A DNA stretch of 64,000 bases, taken from NCBI GenBank assembly GCA_963383645.1, contig OY726572.1:24001292-24065291 (forward strand), given 5' to 3'. Each line of letters opens with the position of its first letter. The stretch's first letter is position 1. This stretch comes from Muscardinus avellanarius (taxonomy: Eukaryota > Chordata > Mammalia > Rodentia > Gliridae). A program made the position numbers and the translations under genes. This document shows, in pieces, positions 32,935 to 43,494 of the stretch. Below the pieces are notes generated by a model, which saw only the letters and a program-made list of their open reading frames with translations, was not told the DNA's origin and made no database searches.

Positions 32935-33140
32935 AGTCAGCCCTGCATGAGGTCACAAGATGTGGGTTGAATGTGGACCCCACCTCTCATTAGCTGGTGA
33001 CCTTGGGCAAGTCTCTCCCAGAGCCTTGCTTTACCTTCTATAAAATGCAGAGAATGAGCCTGCTTCACAGGGTGGTTGTGGGAGTTACGTCAGCCTCTTT
33101 GAGCTACATACACAGCATCCAGCACACAGAGCCTGTGACC
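32935..33140 (+). mobile_element. MIR SINE
   Basis: 'tgtggaccccacctctcattagctggtgaccttgggcaagtctctcc', 'ttctataaaatgcagagaatgagcctgcttcacagggtggttgtggg' and 'catacacagcatccagcaca' are successive MIR segments. Confidence 0.8.
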
Positions 33141-34322
33141 CTACGCTCTCTCCTGCTTTACTTGGAGTGATGAATGCCAACTTCCTAAAGCAAATAGGAA
33201 TTTCATGTCAGTGTTGACTGTATAAGGTGAACTGGGAAGTGGATGAAATTACAGTCTTGCTTACAAAAATAACTTAAATCCTAACCTAACAACAAAAGAG
33301 CACATCCCTGTTGAAATCCACCTTCATACAGATTAGCAGGACAGGTTCCTGAGCTCACTCTATTTAGCTACTCTCTAGATAGTCAGACTCTAAACAGAAG
33401 ACAGTTTCTCATACCATGAGGAAAAAGAATCGCTTCTATATTCTCTTCCAGAGGGTCCCTCGCTAGAAGCCCTGTGTTGTTCTTGTGTGGCTAAGGAACA
33501 CCCTTGCCAGTAGGGCTATCTCTGCTCATCATTCCTGCTAGTAGCACACACAGGAAAGGACCCTCCACAACTTTAAAAGAAATGTATCTCTAAGCCACGG
33601 GAATCTCTTTCCTTTCTATATTTCCCTGCTGCATTCTACTAAGAATTCAAAGAAGTTTACAAAACTTCATACTCAAAAGGGGAAAGCTGTAAATCATTTA
33701 ATAAATCAAGACCAGAGTAAATATGTTTGGAATAGAAAATCAAGACCAGAGCAAAGGTGCATTGCTAGGTACATGAGCCAGAGTTTTCCATAGTTATAAA
33801 AGCTGAGCTGACAATGTGACTCTGAGCTTCCTGGTAGCCAAAACTATGAGAGAAAACTATGGCACATGAATTCAGAAATTTTAAGAAAACACTGGTTTCT
33901 CAAGGAAGCAGAACTCTTCCAGATATTTAAATCTAAGAGAGATACTCCTTAGAGTGTCCTTACATGGGGTATGTAGAGTGCTGCAGTAAGCAGCACCCAC
34001 CCTCAGCAACATTTTCACTAAAGTACATTGCAGGGGTTTATACAGTTCCACCCATGCATCCTTCGAGACTAATCTGACAGCAATTCTAGGTGATGTAAAT
34101 AATATGTACTGGGGCTTGATGTTCAATTTAGGGATAAAATGTATTTTAATTGCTTTCAGGTTTTTAAAGCATATTCTGGAATGGTGGTAAAGATGTGGCT
34201 ATGGAGGAAGAAGTTTAGAACTTAACTCTGGAAATTAGACAGGGGGAGCCTGGTGTCATCAGTCCCCTATGCATCCCTCTCATTCTGTATTACATATTCA
34301 GGTGTCTTACATTCATCCTCCC
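33141..34322. other. Unassigned single-copy sequence
   Basis: No recognisable repeat or gene. A near-duplicated phrase 'aaatcaagaccagagtaaa/aaatcaagaccagagcaaa' occurs at about 33704-33722 and 33738-33756, a local 34-bp-period duplication. Confidence 0.35.
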
Positions 34323-34324
34323 AA

Positions 34325-34930
34325 CAATAACTACTAAGCACCTCCTATGTGCCAGGTATATGTTAGACAATGAGGAGTTAGCTCTGAAATGACAGACATA
34401 TCATTTGGGCTTACCATTAATAGAGGAAGAAAGTTATTTAGCAAGTAATTATTTGTATAGACACTGTTACCAATGAAGAAGTGCCAGGTGTTATGAAAAG
34501 GGATTGACGGGGAGTGATGAATTAATGTGGTGGTCCAAGAAAATGTCCTGAGAAACAGAAATTTAAAGCTGAGATCTAAAGGATAAGAAGAAAATGGCCG
34601 GGGAAAGAGTATTACAAATAGCAAGTTAAAATTCCATAAAGATTTTAGCACATTCTAGAGACTGAAATGGAGAGCAGGAAGAATGACTAGACATGGGGAA
34701 GGAAGTGGCACAGTTCATTAAGGGTCTGGGAAGCCTTACCCAGGATTTATATTTCATCCTAAAACAAATAGGCAGCTATTGGTGGGTTTCAAGGCAGGCA
34801 ATTAAATGCCGGTTCACAGTTCTGATGATCACTAGCTGTGTTGAGAAATAATTGGGGGAGGACAATGCGAGTGGAGACAGGGAGACCAGAGGCTTCCTAG
34901 GATTGGGTTATTTGAGTTTAAGAGTCCTGA
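34325..34930 (-). mobile_element. L2 LINE fossil
   Basis: On the plus strand it reads inverted L2: 'ctaagcacctcctatgtgccaggta', 'gaagtgccaggtgttatgaaaag', 'gaaatttaaagctgagatctaaaggataagaag', 'gggaaagagtattacaaatagcaagt', 'gggaagccttacccaggatttatat', 'gagtggagacagggagaccag'. The minus-strand open frame inside it is residual. Confidence 0.75.
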
Positions 34931-35525
34931 ATGAACAATAGGTCAGTACCAGGAAAGAAAAGAGGACTGCATTGGATTCTGAAAACCAACCCAATATCCT
35001 GCAAGCCTAGCACTGCGAGTACGGTACATTATGAATCTTATCTGTTGAAAGCAATAGCCCCTGGGAAAGGCAGGGGACCTCAGATAGACACTAATAACAA
35101 TGCAAAGTCATTCATGCTTTTATTGTTCAATTATAATGAGTCCACTCATCTTGGTAATAATAATAATGATGTGTTTGAATAACATAATTGCTTAATAGCC
35201 ATTCCTTGTCACCACCACCACCACCCCCTACCATTAGAACCAAACTAAAATAATCTAGAGCATTTATCATTTTAAAAGAGGTAGAAAAAAATTGGTTTTC
35301 TGTTCCAGTAGCTTTTAAGAAATAAAACATATACAGGATCCAGTTATTTCTGTGGCTTTAAAGGGGAGCTTAGGGTAGCAAAATACACAGGAGTTATTCT
35401 TTCAGGTAAAGCTCCCTCTTATTAACAGACTCTTTTCTCACAAAATTCAAATAGTCTCTGGGCTTTAGTTTTGCCATTCCCCGGTTGGAGATCAGATCAA
35501 TTTGTAGTTTCCAAACTAAAGTCTA
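34931..35525. other. Unassigned single-copy sequence
   Basis: Includes a small (CCA)n patch near 35210-35227. No other feature recognised. Confidence 0.35.
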
Positions 35526-35529
35526 AAAA

Positions 35530-35672
35530 TTCAGGTGAGTTAGGGAACTAATTAAAAACCTACCTGTTGGACCCCTCCATGACTCTTGTGTGTGCAGTCT
35601 AGGAACCTAGTATATTCTAAGATGCTCACAAGTCATTCTAATGATCATTTGGGGCCATGAGCCACTGGCTTG
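35530..35672 (+). mobile_element. MER5-like hAT-Charlie element, diverged
   Basis: 'gggaactaattaaaaacctacctgttggacccctcc' and 'cacaagtcattctaatgatcatttggggccatgagccactgg' follow a MER5-type short DNA transposon. Confidence 0.5.
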
Positions 35673-35707
35673 GATAAATATAAAGGTTCCTTCTATCTTC
35701 AAAAGTC

Positions 35708-35875
35708 TAGTACCCTGCTATTCAGTGTGGTCTGCCTGGGAGCTTCTTAGACATGTAGAATTCTAAGCCCCCACTCCCTCCAAGGACAGCAGACACAGAA
35801 TCTCCATTTTTAACAAGACTCTGAGGAGATTTGGATGCATACTAAGATTTGAGAAGCTTTGGTCTAGGACTCTAA
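35708..35875 (+). mobile_element. MER5-like hAT-Charlie element
   Basis: 'ctattcagtgtggtctgcctgggagcttcttagacatgtagaattctaagcccccact', 'cacagaatctccatttttaacaagactctgaggagatttggatgcatactaagatttgagaagc' follow the MER5A/B order including both termini. Confidence 0.75.
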
Positions 35876-36498
35876 CATGTGGCCCTCATTTTCTATAGTT
35901 TGGGAAAACTTGGCAGCTGGGGAAGAAACCAAGTTTCTAGAAGTCTCACAGCTTACTGGCTGAGCCTAGAATGCAATTCAGTTGTCCTTTATCAGCAAGG
36001 ACACATTGCCTCTCTCACTGCAATAAATAAGCTCAGAGTAAAGGAGCCGAATCAGCAAAGGTAAATCAAGTCCTGAATTGTGCTGGCTCATGCATATATT
36101 GGGAGACAAACAAGAAAGGAGGCACTAAAATTTTGTGCATATTTCTTTAAAATATATAAATAGTAGATAATCAGAAGTTAACTCCAAATCTGGGTCTACA
36201 TAAATCTTCCCTCAGAAATGTCGTATATCTTCCTTCCTCTCAACTTCCTGGGTTCTTCTCTTCCTCGGCTGAATTCTGCAGTTTTTCTTTTGCCCTAGAC
36301 TTAGCTTTTGCCTTTTATTCTCCTCTTTTTTTATTTTAGAAGGCAAAAATAAAATAAATAAACAAAATATCCAATAATGAAAACTGTGATTGATTTTTCT
36401 TCCTCAGCACTATATGGGTAACTTCCAAATCTCTCTTTCTGTCTTTATCTTTCTCCTGTGTTCAACCCCAATATGTCTACATCTTGGGGAATTTTTCA
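35876..36498. other. Unassigned single-copy sequence
   Basis: No recognisable repeat or gene. A T-rich patch at 36260-36345 precedes an A-rich one. Confidence 0.35.
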
Positions 36499-36499
36499 G

Positions 36500-36796
36500 T
36501 AACATTCATTCAATTATTTACTCAGGTAACATTTATTGAGTTTTTCCTTAGTGTGACAACCCAAGTATCATATGAGGTGAGATTAAATCCAATCTTTCTC
36601 TTTCTTCTGAGAACTCAGTTTATTAGGAATTTGAATGTCAGGAATAATAATACCCAACAGAAAGTAACAAGTAAAGACTTAAAGAGAAAAAGGTGAAATG
36701 GTGGAGAGGAAAACCAGAGGAGAAAATCCTTCTGAATAAGGAAAGCAATACAGGTTTCCTGGGAGTTGTGGTGGAATTGAAATGAGCATTGAAAAG
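36500..36796 (-). mobile_element. L2 LINE, first part (split by L1)
   Basis: 'caattatttactcaggtaacatttattgagtttttcc' with '...gagaactcagtttattagg' and '...aagacttaaagagaaaaaggtgaaatgg' follows the inverted L2 3' end. The matching continuation is at 39040-39750 after the L1 block. Confidence 0.6.
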
Positions 36797-36819
36797 TGAA
36801 AATATTCTTAGGTTAGCTC

Positions 36820-37410
36820 TCTTAAAATGGGCCCATATTTCTTCAATATCAGATTCCTGCTGTCGGATATTTTTTTTCTAGATTAGAAACTATGCGTTCA
36901 GTTTTGGAATGATCATCTTCTAAGAGCGAGATTCTGTTCTCCATGTGTTCTAATCGGTTGTTTGTGCTTTGAATTGAGGACTTTACTTCATTAATTGCAT
37001 CCTTTATCTCTTTTTGGCTCTCTCTGAGTTCTTTTCGAAGCACCTCTATTATTTCTACAGTTATTTTCCTGATTTGATCTTCTAGAAATCTCTGATTTTC
37101 TGTTTTATCAGGTTCTGATGTTGTGGGGTTGTGAGCATTCATTGCTTCAGTATTATTCCTTTTTCCCATGATTTCGGAAGTTTGTGCCTTCTCTGGGTTC
37201 TTCCCTTGGGTCACTATGACTTCACTTAATGTGCTCTGGATCTCGAGTCAGTAGTATCTCAGACCCCACTACTCCTTTACTGGGTTCTATCACAGAGTTT
37301 CCAACCCAGAGAGTCGATAGAGGCTGCTTTAGACTATGGGGGGTGCCAGGTTGCACGTTCTCCTATGGTGTGATATCACTGCCACCGCCCCTCTCCCACT
37401 GGGTCAAGTC
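36820..37410 (-). pseudogene. L1 5' UTR and ORF1 N-terminal half, inverted segment
   Basis: The minus strand encodes the first part of L1 ORF1p, an RNA-binding chaperone needed for retrotransposition. The frame at 36849-37214 includes an upstream extension and then a start like MGKRNN. A charged coiled-coil follows (about residues 40-110, with ENRISLLEDD and SNLEKK). The sequence from 37215 to 37410 is the L1 5' UTR in the same inverted orientation. The protein stops in mid coiled-coil; the C-terminal half lies just downstream on the opposite strand. This is the classic arrangement left by twin priming. Confidence 0.85.
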
Positions 37411-37960
37411 CCAGTGAGTATTGGAATAGAGGAGGGAAAAGAAAGTGAAACCAAAGGGATCAACAATCTCTTCAAGGAAGTAATAGCAGAAAATTTTCCA
37501 GACATAGAGCAAGAGGTCGATATGCAGGTCCAGGAAACGTATAGAACTCCCTTTAGACAGGATCGGAGAAGAGGATCCCCACGCCACATAATTGTCAAAA
37601 TGACCAATGTGGAAGCCAAGCAGAGAATCTTAAAGGCAACAAAAGCAAAGGGCCAAGTGACATTCAGAGGCAAACCAATTAGAATCACTCCAGACTTCCC
37701 AAACCAAGTCATGAGAGCCAGAAGGGCTTGGAGTAACATTCCCAATTTTGAAAGAAAACAACTTCCAGCCAAAAATTTCCTACCCAGCAAAACTTTCTAT
37801 CAAATTAGATGGAGAAATAAGAAGCTTCCATGACAAACAGAAACTGAAGGAATTTATGTCTTCAAAACCAGCACTAGAGAAAATACTCAAAGAGATTAAC
37901 TACAAAGAAGAAATAGGTAACACACATCAGAACTAGAGAAACATGACTTTACATCCAACA
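37411..37960 (+). pseudogene. L1 ORF1 C-terminal half, frameshifted
   Basis: The plus strand encodes the RNA-recognition and C-terminal domains of L1 ORF1p: 'NLFKEVIAENFPDIEQEVDM', then 'RRGSPRHIIVKM', then 'RILKATKAKGQVTFRGKPIR'. A frameshift near 37740-37748 moves the rest ('QPKISYPAKLS ... DKQKLKEF ... PALEKILKEI') into another frame, ending at the stop near 37936. About 30 residues between this and the inverted half are missing. It is non-functional. A short inter-ORF remnant follows to about 37990. Confidence 0.88.
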
Positions 37961-38009
37961 GACAACTAAGATTGGTTATCTGTGGAGATTCATTATTTAT
38001 GTTAGTCTT

Positions 38010-38690
38010 TTACCTATCTGTAAAGGGTATTGTTTGCCTTTATTGTTGTTAATTTTTAGGATTTCTAGTTGGAATATTAATATACCTTCAGATATAGCAT
38101 TTGGAAATATTTTATCCCATTCTATTAGTAACTGTTAACTCTGTTTACATTGTCTTTGGATATACAATATGCTTTTTATTTTTTAGGAAGTTTGTATACT
38201 CTTCTGTTGCCTGTGCCATTGAAATCATAACCAAGAAATCACTGCCAATTTCAATGTTGTGAGGTTTTATGACCCAGATTTTCTCCTAAAAGTTTATAGT
38301 CTTAAGATTTATATTTAGGTCTTTTATCTATTTTGAGTTAATATTTGTATATGGGATTAGGTAAGGATTAATTAATTCCATGTAATTATTATTTTTCAAC
38401 AATATTTAGTTAAAATATTATTATTCCCACCACCAAATGTTCGTGGAAACCTTGTCAAAAATAACTTGACAATATAGGGAAGAATTTAGCTCTAGGCTTG
38501 TATTTAACTCCAATGGTTTATATATCTGCCTTTAGAATAGTACTACACTGTTTCAATTATTGTAGCTTTATATGGTTTGAAATCAGAAAATATACATCTT
38601 CTAGCTTTGTTCTTTTTCAAGATCGTTGTGGGTACCTAGAGTCCATATTCCATATTAGGATAGATTTTTTTCTGAAAAATAAATATATAA
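38010..38690 (-). mobile_element. L1 ORF2 3' portion, old and inverted
   Basis: Read on the plus strand, phrases such as 'atattttatcccattctattagtaac', 'tctattttgagttaatatttgtatatggg', 'caatggtttatatatctgcc', 'ttattgtagctttatatggtttgaaatcag' and 'tctagctttgttctttttcaagat' are the inverted end of L1 ORF2. It is more diverged than the neighbouring ORF1 pieces, and its own poly(A) end is not visible. Confidence 0.75.
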
Positions 38691-38876
38691 ATATATGATA
38701 GTTTCACCTAAATAATAGAAAAAATAGATTCTCTGGTAAGAAAGAAAGCAAAAAGAAATATTGAAATGTTATCTTTAAGTCATCAAAAGCTTGGTATCAG
38801 ACAAATGAAACTGTTATGTGAGATTATCATGTTTAATTTTTGATAAATTGCTATAATACTAGATGTCAATCACTAA
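38691..38876. other. AT-rich sequence inside the L1 block
   Basis: Unassigned AT-rich DNA between two L1 pieces. It may be L1 3' UTR or decayed target sequence. Confidence 0.3.
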
Positions 38877-39022
38877 GCCAAGCATGGGAGGGAGGGATAG
38901 GGAGAGAATGGGGTGGGGATCGGGTGGGGGCTGACTGGGCAATGTGTGCATGTATGTCTACAAAAGTATGTATTCCACTATGATGTATGAATACAGTGCA
39001 CCAATTAAAAAAAAAAAGAAAG
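38877..39022 (+). mobile_element. Probable L1 3' end with poly(A)
   Basis: Same family as the copy at 5589-5724: a G-rich 'catgggagggagggatagggag' start, '...gtatgtattccactatgatgtatgaatacagtgcaccaatt' and a poly(A) tail at 39005-39018. It closes the L1 block on the right, just before the L2 resumes. Confidence 0.65.
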
Positions 39023-39039
39023 GTGAAAATAATATAGGT

Positions 39040-39750
39040 AAGTGTTAAATTTTCCAGGGCTGACAGTGGAAATAAAGACACAGAAAAGGAAACAGCATGT
39101 GCGAAGGCGAAAGGGTCATCATATATAGTGTGTGTGGACATCCTAAAATAGCAGAGTAGACTTGAATGGTACCTGCATGCATAAAAAAATTAGAAAAGAT
39201 TATAGAGGATTTTATATTTCAGGCTAATAAATCTGAACTTTATTCAGTAAGCAATAGGAGCTACCAAAGTCTTCTTCAATAAAGGAGTGACATAGCAGAG
39301 TCTAAGTTTATGGAGAAAAAAAAAAACTGGTAAGAGACAACAGGGGATTGAATGCTTATAGGAGGGCAATGTGTGCCTAAGATAAGAGTGGGCAGAGAGA
39401 AAGGAAAGGGAACAAGGCTGCCATGGTGACAAGAGACTGCTATAGGCATATAATTAGAATGCAGTTCTTCAGGGATTTGCAGGGAAGAGAAAAGTAAATG
39501 AAGTTCTAACAGTTTGGATCTGGATGTCTGGGAGGATGCTGATAGCAATCAAGACATGAGTTGGGTCATTTTGAAGAGAAGGCAGTAAATTCAGTTTGGC
39601 CATCTTCAGACTGAGGTGCCAATATGAGTTCAGAAGGAAACATCCAGCAGGCAATTGGGGATGCATCTTTGGAAGAAACCAAAGACAGCGATTTTGGAGA
39701 ACCACCGGTCTAGAGATGAGAGTTGAGACCAGAGGATTGGTTCAGACTGG
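39040..39750 (-). mobile_element. L2 LINE, second part (split by L1)
   Basis: Inverted L2 phrases include 'gaaaaggaaacagcatgtgcgaaggcgaaag', 'taaatctgaactttattcagtaagcaataggagctacc', 'aaaggagtgacatagcagagtc', 'gaggatgctgatagcaatc', 'gccaatatgagttcagaagg' and 'cagcaggcaattgg'. These continue the fragment at 36500-36796. The open minus-strand frames of 78-91 codons here are residual L2. Confidence 0.65.
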
Positions 39751-41340
39751 AGAAAGAAGAAGGAAAAAGAAGACACCCAAAGTGCTTAGTTGGATATTCT
39801 AAAATCAATTTGAAGATATTATATGTATCTCTCCCACCGCATTCCATACATCTCATTGAGGCTTTCTCTGCTCTCATTCAGATATACCCCTGAAGCCTTA
39901 TACTTCAGGAAGGGCTTAAAGTTGCCACTGAAGCTTGAGGAAGAATACAAGCCTGGTGATTGGAAGGCCCAGATTCTGGTCTTGGTGCTGCACAAATTCC
40001 CTTTGAATTTCAAGTCGTTAATCCTATTTCTTTGGCTTTGAGTTTGCATCCAAAGTGGGGAGGAACACACCAAAAGAATCCACAGTCAAACTCCATGAGT
40101 CTTTCCACTCCAATATGAAAGGGACCATGAAGACCAGCGGGTGTACCCTGTACAACATTGCTCTAATAAGCTAACCTTCTCCTTTCCAATGCCAAATTGC
40201 GGACCACCTGTACCACTAAATGCACCTACTTTACCTGTTGCTTCAGTTAAGAAAATTCTAATATCAGTGGCTTCTTACATATTCCCACATCAAATTATAA
40301 AGTTGAATGGAAATACATATGAGTGTTCACCAGTCATTGGGTCTTACTCATTTCCTCTTATTTCCTGCCAAACTGACACCCCCAAGTTGTGTAGTAGGCT
40401 CTTACACATGTCTACGAAACTATTTAAAAATAAACAGCCATAATTCATATGATATTTAATCACTTCTTTTTATTGAGAAAAAACTTCCAGTATCTATCTC
40501 TATCTGATTTGGTACCTGTGTCCTAAGGTTCAAGACAAGATAGACTTTGGTGGGAGAACCTCTCTTTTCCTCAGTGCTATTCATTACTGTGGCTCTATCT
40601 TATAACTCAGGTCCTCTTCTCTGAGCTGGCTCAGGAGCATCAGGTTGGGGAGGGGAAAACTGGGGAGCTGCTGTAGTGATAAAAATCCAGCATTTCTCTG
40701 CTATTCTTTGTTATTTCTCTTTTAGAGCTGCTTCTGCCTTTCCCTGTGGTTTCAGAAACACAGATAGATTATAATCATATTGGTGTGTCTTTTCAGAAGC
40801 AGAATAAATCTTACATATATACTTCTTTTTCAAATTAAAGGTATTTTCCTCCCACTCTCCAGGGAAAGCAGAGCCTTCCCTATTCATGTCGGAATCCATT
40901 GTTCACCACTATGTTTGCTAATAATTTTAGAGATGTTTATACCCTTAGCAATATGCTCACCGTTTTTTTTTTTTTACACAAACAGAAGACCTGAACAAAA
41001 ATATCAACCACTACTAGAAATAATTTTCTAAAAGTTCTTGGAGGAAAGGTAAATTTTTGAGACAACTCTTGTGTTATTTTAAAAAGTGATTTGAAGTGGT
41101 TTTAGAAAATCAAGATTCATTTTAATGGCCTTGACTATTTGGTTCATTCCCTCAGCAATATCTAGTAAATATTTAGCATGTCTAGATTTCATTGGCTTTG
41201 AGTTTTAGGATACTTTATCTCAGATATCATTTGTCTATAGGGTTCTTCAAATGCCAAGATCTCAAAGGCTTTGGAGATGACCCACAGCTATGATTTCCAA
41301 GAAAGACCCTTGTCCAATCCTTAGGAGCATTAAATAAAAA
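39751..41340. other. Unassigned single-copy sequence
   Basis: No recognisable repeat apart from a poly(T) run at 40963-40975. Open frames of 72-100 codons (39819-40443) have no recognised domain. Confidence 0.35.
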
Positions 41341-41351
41341 GGGAGCCTTTG

Positions 41352-41844
41352 AGCCGGGTGTGGTGGCACACACTTGTAATCCCAGCATTCAGGAGGCTGA
41401 GACCTGGAGGATTGCGGTTCGTGGACAGCCTCAGCTACTTAGTGAGGCCCTCTGCAACTCAGTGAGACCCTGTTTCAAAGTAAAAAATAAGAGCCAGGCG
41501 TGGTGGCGCACACTTGTAATCCCAGCATTCAGGAGGCTGAGACAGGAAGGATCACAGCTTGCAGATAGCCTCAGCTACTTAGTGAGGCCCTTTGTAACTC
41601 ATTGAGACCCTGTTTCAAAGTAAAGAATAAGAGCCAGGCGTGGTGGTGCATGCTTGTAATCCCAGCATTCGGGAGGCTGAGACCTGGAGGATCACGGTTC
41701 GCAGACAGCCTCAGCTACTTAGTGAGGCCCTCTGCAACTCAGTGAGACCTGGATTCAAAATAAAGAATAAAAAATTAGGGCAGGGGGTGTAGCTCGGAGG
41801 TCAAATGCCCCTGGGTTTCATCCCCAGACCAGCAAAAAAAGGGG
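41352..41844 (+). mobile_element. Multimeric SINE: three tandem B1 units plus ID half
   Basis: Three B1 left monomers of the long type start at 41353, 41493 and 41633, a period of exactly 140 bp. The first two end in 'caaagtaaaaaataagag' and 'caaagtaaagaataagag'. Only the third leads into an ID half ('cagggggtgtagctcggaggtcaaatgcccctggg') and tail. The single target duplication gggagcctttg lies at 41341-41351 and 41845-41855, so the whole 493-bp unit behaves as one insertion or one locally amplified insertion. Confidence 0.93.
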
Positions 41845-42122
41845 GGGAGCCTTTGCTCTTCTGTGTTTTGTAATATTTTCCTATCATCAGGTGGTAGTAG
41901 GTAAGTACATCCATGGGAAAGGTGAAGTTACAAAGGTATAAAAGGCTTGGTTTCAGGCAATTACCAAAACAAACTTTAATGAGATTCTGTAAATATTAAT
42001 TAAATTGAATCAATATTACATATAGAATAAAAACACACACATGCATACACAAAAATAGGTAGAAATGAAATGTCTTTCCTTTGGGGAAAAGTCAGAAAAT
42101 CTGTGTGTATATGCATGCACAT

Positions 42123-42124
<2 letters not shown>

Positions 42125-42160
<36 letters not shown>
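42125..42160 (+). repeat. (GT)n microsatellite
   Basis: About eighteen uninterrupted GT units. Not attached to a SINE, unlike most others in this window. Confidence 0.97.
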
Positions 42161-42164
<4 letters not shown>

Positions 42165-42394
42165 ATGAAATTGTCTTAAACTACGAACTTCCACATGAAA
42201 CTCCACGGTCAGATTGCTGAATATCCTGCTTTATTTACCTTTTCTCATTCTGTAAAAAGAGGAGTCCCACACAAGTTTCAGATTCCAAATACCTTTGTGT
42301 TATCAGTCTCATGAGAAGAACCAAAACTGCTCCATTTGAATCATCAGAAAGTCCTTAGAACTGTAGAGCTAGTCGTTAGCTTAAGGGAACCTTA

Positions 42395-42530
42395 GTTCAA
42401 ATCCCCTCACTTTACATACGAGGAAACTGACTCCAGCCAAGTTGTGTGATTTACTCACAGTCACCCAGTGACTATGAATGGACCAGCACCTGACCATTTA
42501 GGTTCTGTGCCCTATCCATCACCTCCACCA
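42395..42530 (-). mobile_element. MIR SINE fragment
   Basis: 'ccctcactttacatacgaggaaactgactccagccaagttgtgtgatttactcacagtcacccagtgac' follows the inverted MIR core. Confidence 0.6.
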
Positions 42531-42589
42531 TTCCTACCCAAAGATGTGTTGGTAAATCCAGTGGTCCATCCTCATGCTTTTCTTCCAGC

Positions 42590-43296
42590 AGCAACATTTA
42601 TCTACAACTGATCCCTCCTACTTCCACACGATCTTTAGTTGCTGCCAGTACACAGGGTTCCTGGTTTTATTCCCACCTTGTCAACTTCACTTTAACCTCC
42701 TCTGCTTCATCTCCCCGACTTCTTAATTTTGAAGTCCCCTGGGGCTCAGCCTTTGCCCTCTACTCCTTGTAGGCTATGTTCGCCTCCTTTAGGAATCGCA
42801 TGCAATCTCATGGATTTAAACAACACCTCCTTTGTGAAGCCCTTGAAGCTGTGTTATCAAGGTCTGCACCACTTCAAGGCCTAGACCAACTCCTCTGAGT
42901 GCCAGGGCCCTTTCTCAAGATCTCTACTTCAACATTGTTATGGATTGAATGTTTCCACTTTCTTCATGTCAAAACCTAAAATTAAAATCGACCTATACAA
43001 TGTTGCTCTACCTGTAGTTATTCTTATCCCCAATTAATTATGACTCCATCCTTCCTCTCTTTCTCTCTCCTTTCATCCTACATCCAAATCATTGGTTCTA
43101 CCTCAGATATAGCTATTTCTTATCATCTATCCTGCTCTATGACTCAAGTTATCATTTTTTTCTTGCCTAGAGTTTTGAAAATGCCTTCTACATATTCATG
43201 TGCCTCAGTCCTTCCTGTACCCTACTGTCAAAACAGCTAAAAGGATGTTTTTAAACTTAGAACACGTCAACCCTTTGCCCCATACCCACTAAAACC
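42590..43296 (+). mobile_element. L2 LINE ORF2 fossil, first part
   Basis: L2 reverse-transcriptase-region phrases occur in order: 'gaagtcccctggggctcagcctttgccctctactcc', 'caatctcatggatttaaacaacacctcc', 'tctctacttcaaca', 'cctgtagttattcttatcccc', 'gactccatccttcctctctttctctctcctttcatcctacatccaaatc', then '...aaacttagaacacgtcaaccc'. Frames are broken. A SINE interrupts it at 43297. Confidence 0.8.
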
Positions 43297-43494
43297 TTTT
43301 TTTTTTTTTTTGGTGGTGGTGGTACTGGGGTTCCTGGAAGCCCTTCTACCTCCAGGCTACAGTCCCAGCCCTATTTTATATTTTATTTGGAAACAGGGTC
43401 TCTTAAGCCAGCATGGCTGGCTCCAAACCAGCACAATCCTCCTGTCTCCGCCTCCCAAGCACAGGGATTACAAGCGTGCGCCACCACGCCTGGC
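43297..43494 (-). mobile_element. B1-dID SINE, young type
   Basis: Poly(T), a (GGT)n patch, then 'ggtactggggttcctggaagcccttctacctccaggctacagtcccagcc', linker, 'ctcttaagccagcatggctggctccaaacc' and the 5' end 'gcgccaccacgcctggc'. It is inserted in the L2; no clear target duplication was found. Confidence 0.93.

Noticed and set aside
37336..37833. Possible intact L1 ORF1 gene
   Set aside because: The first part of this frame translates inverted 5' UTR, the N-terminal half is on the other strand, and a frameshift near 37740 breaks the C-terminal domain. It cannot produce ORF1p.
41353..41620. Direct repeats of 140 bp considered as a satellite or CRISPR-like array
   Set aside because: The units are B1 SINE monomers in a vertebrate sequence, and there are only three of them without unique spacers.
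42937..42990. 'gttatggattgaatgtttcc' considered as the 5' start of another MLT1 LTR
   Set aside because: The flanking text on both sides is continuous L2, so the resemblance is coincidental.
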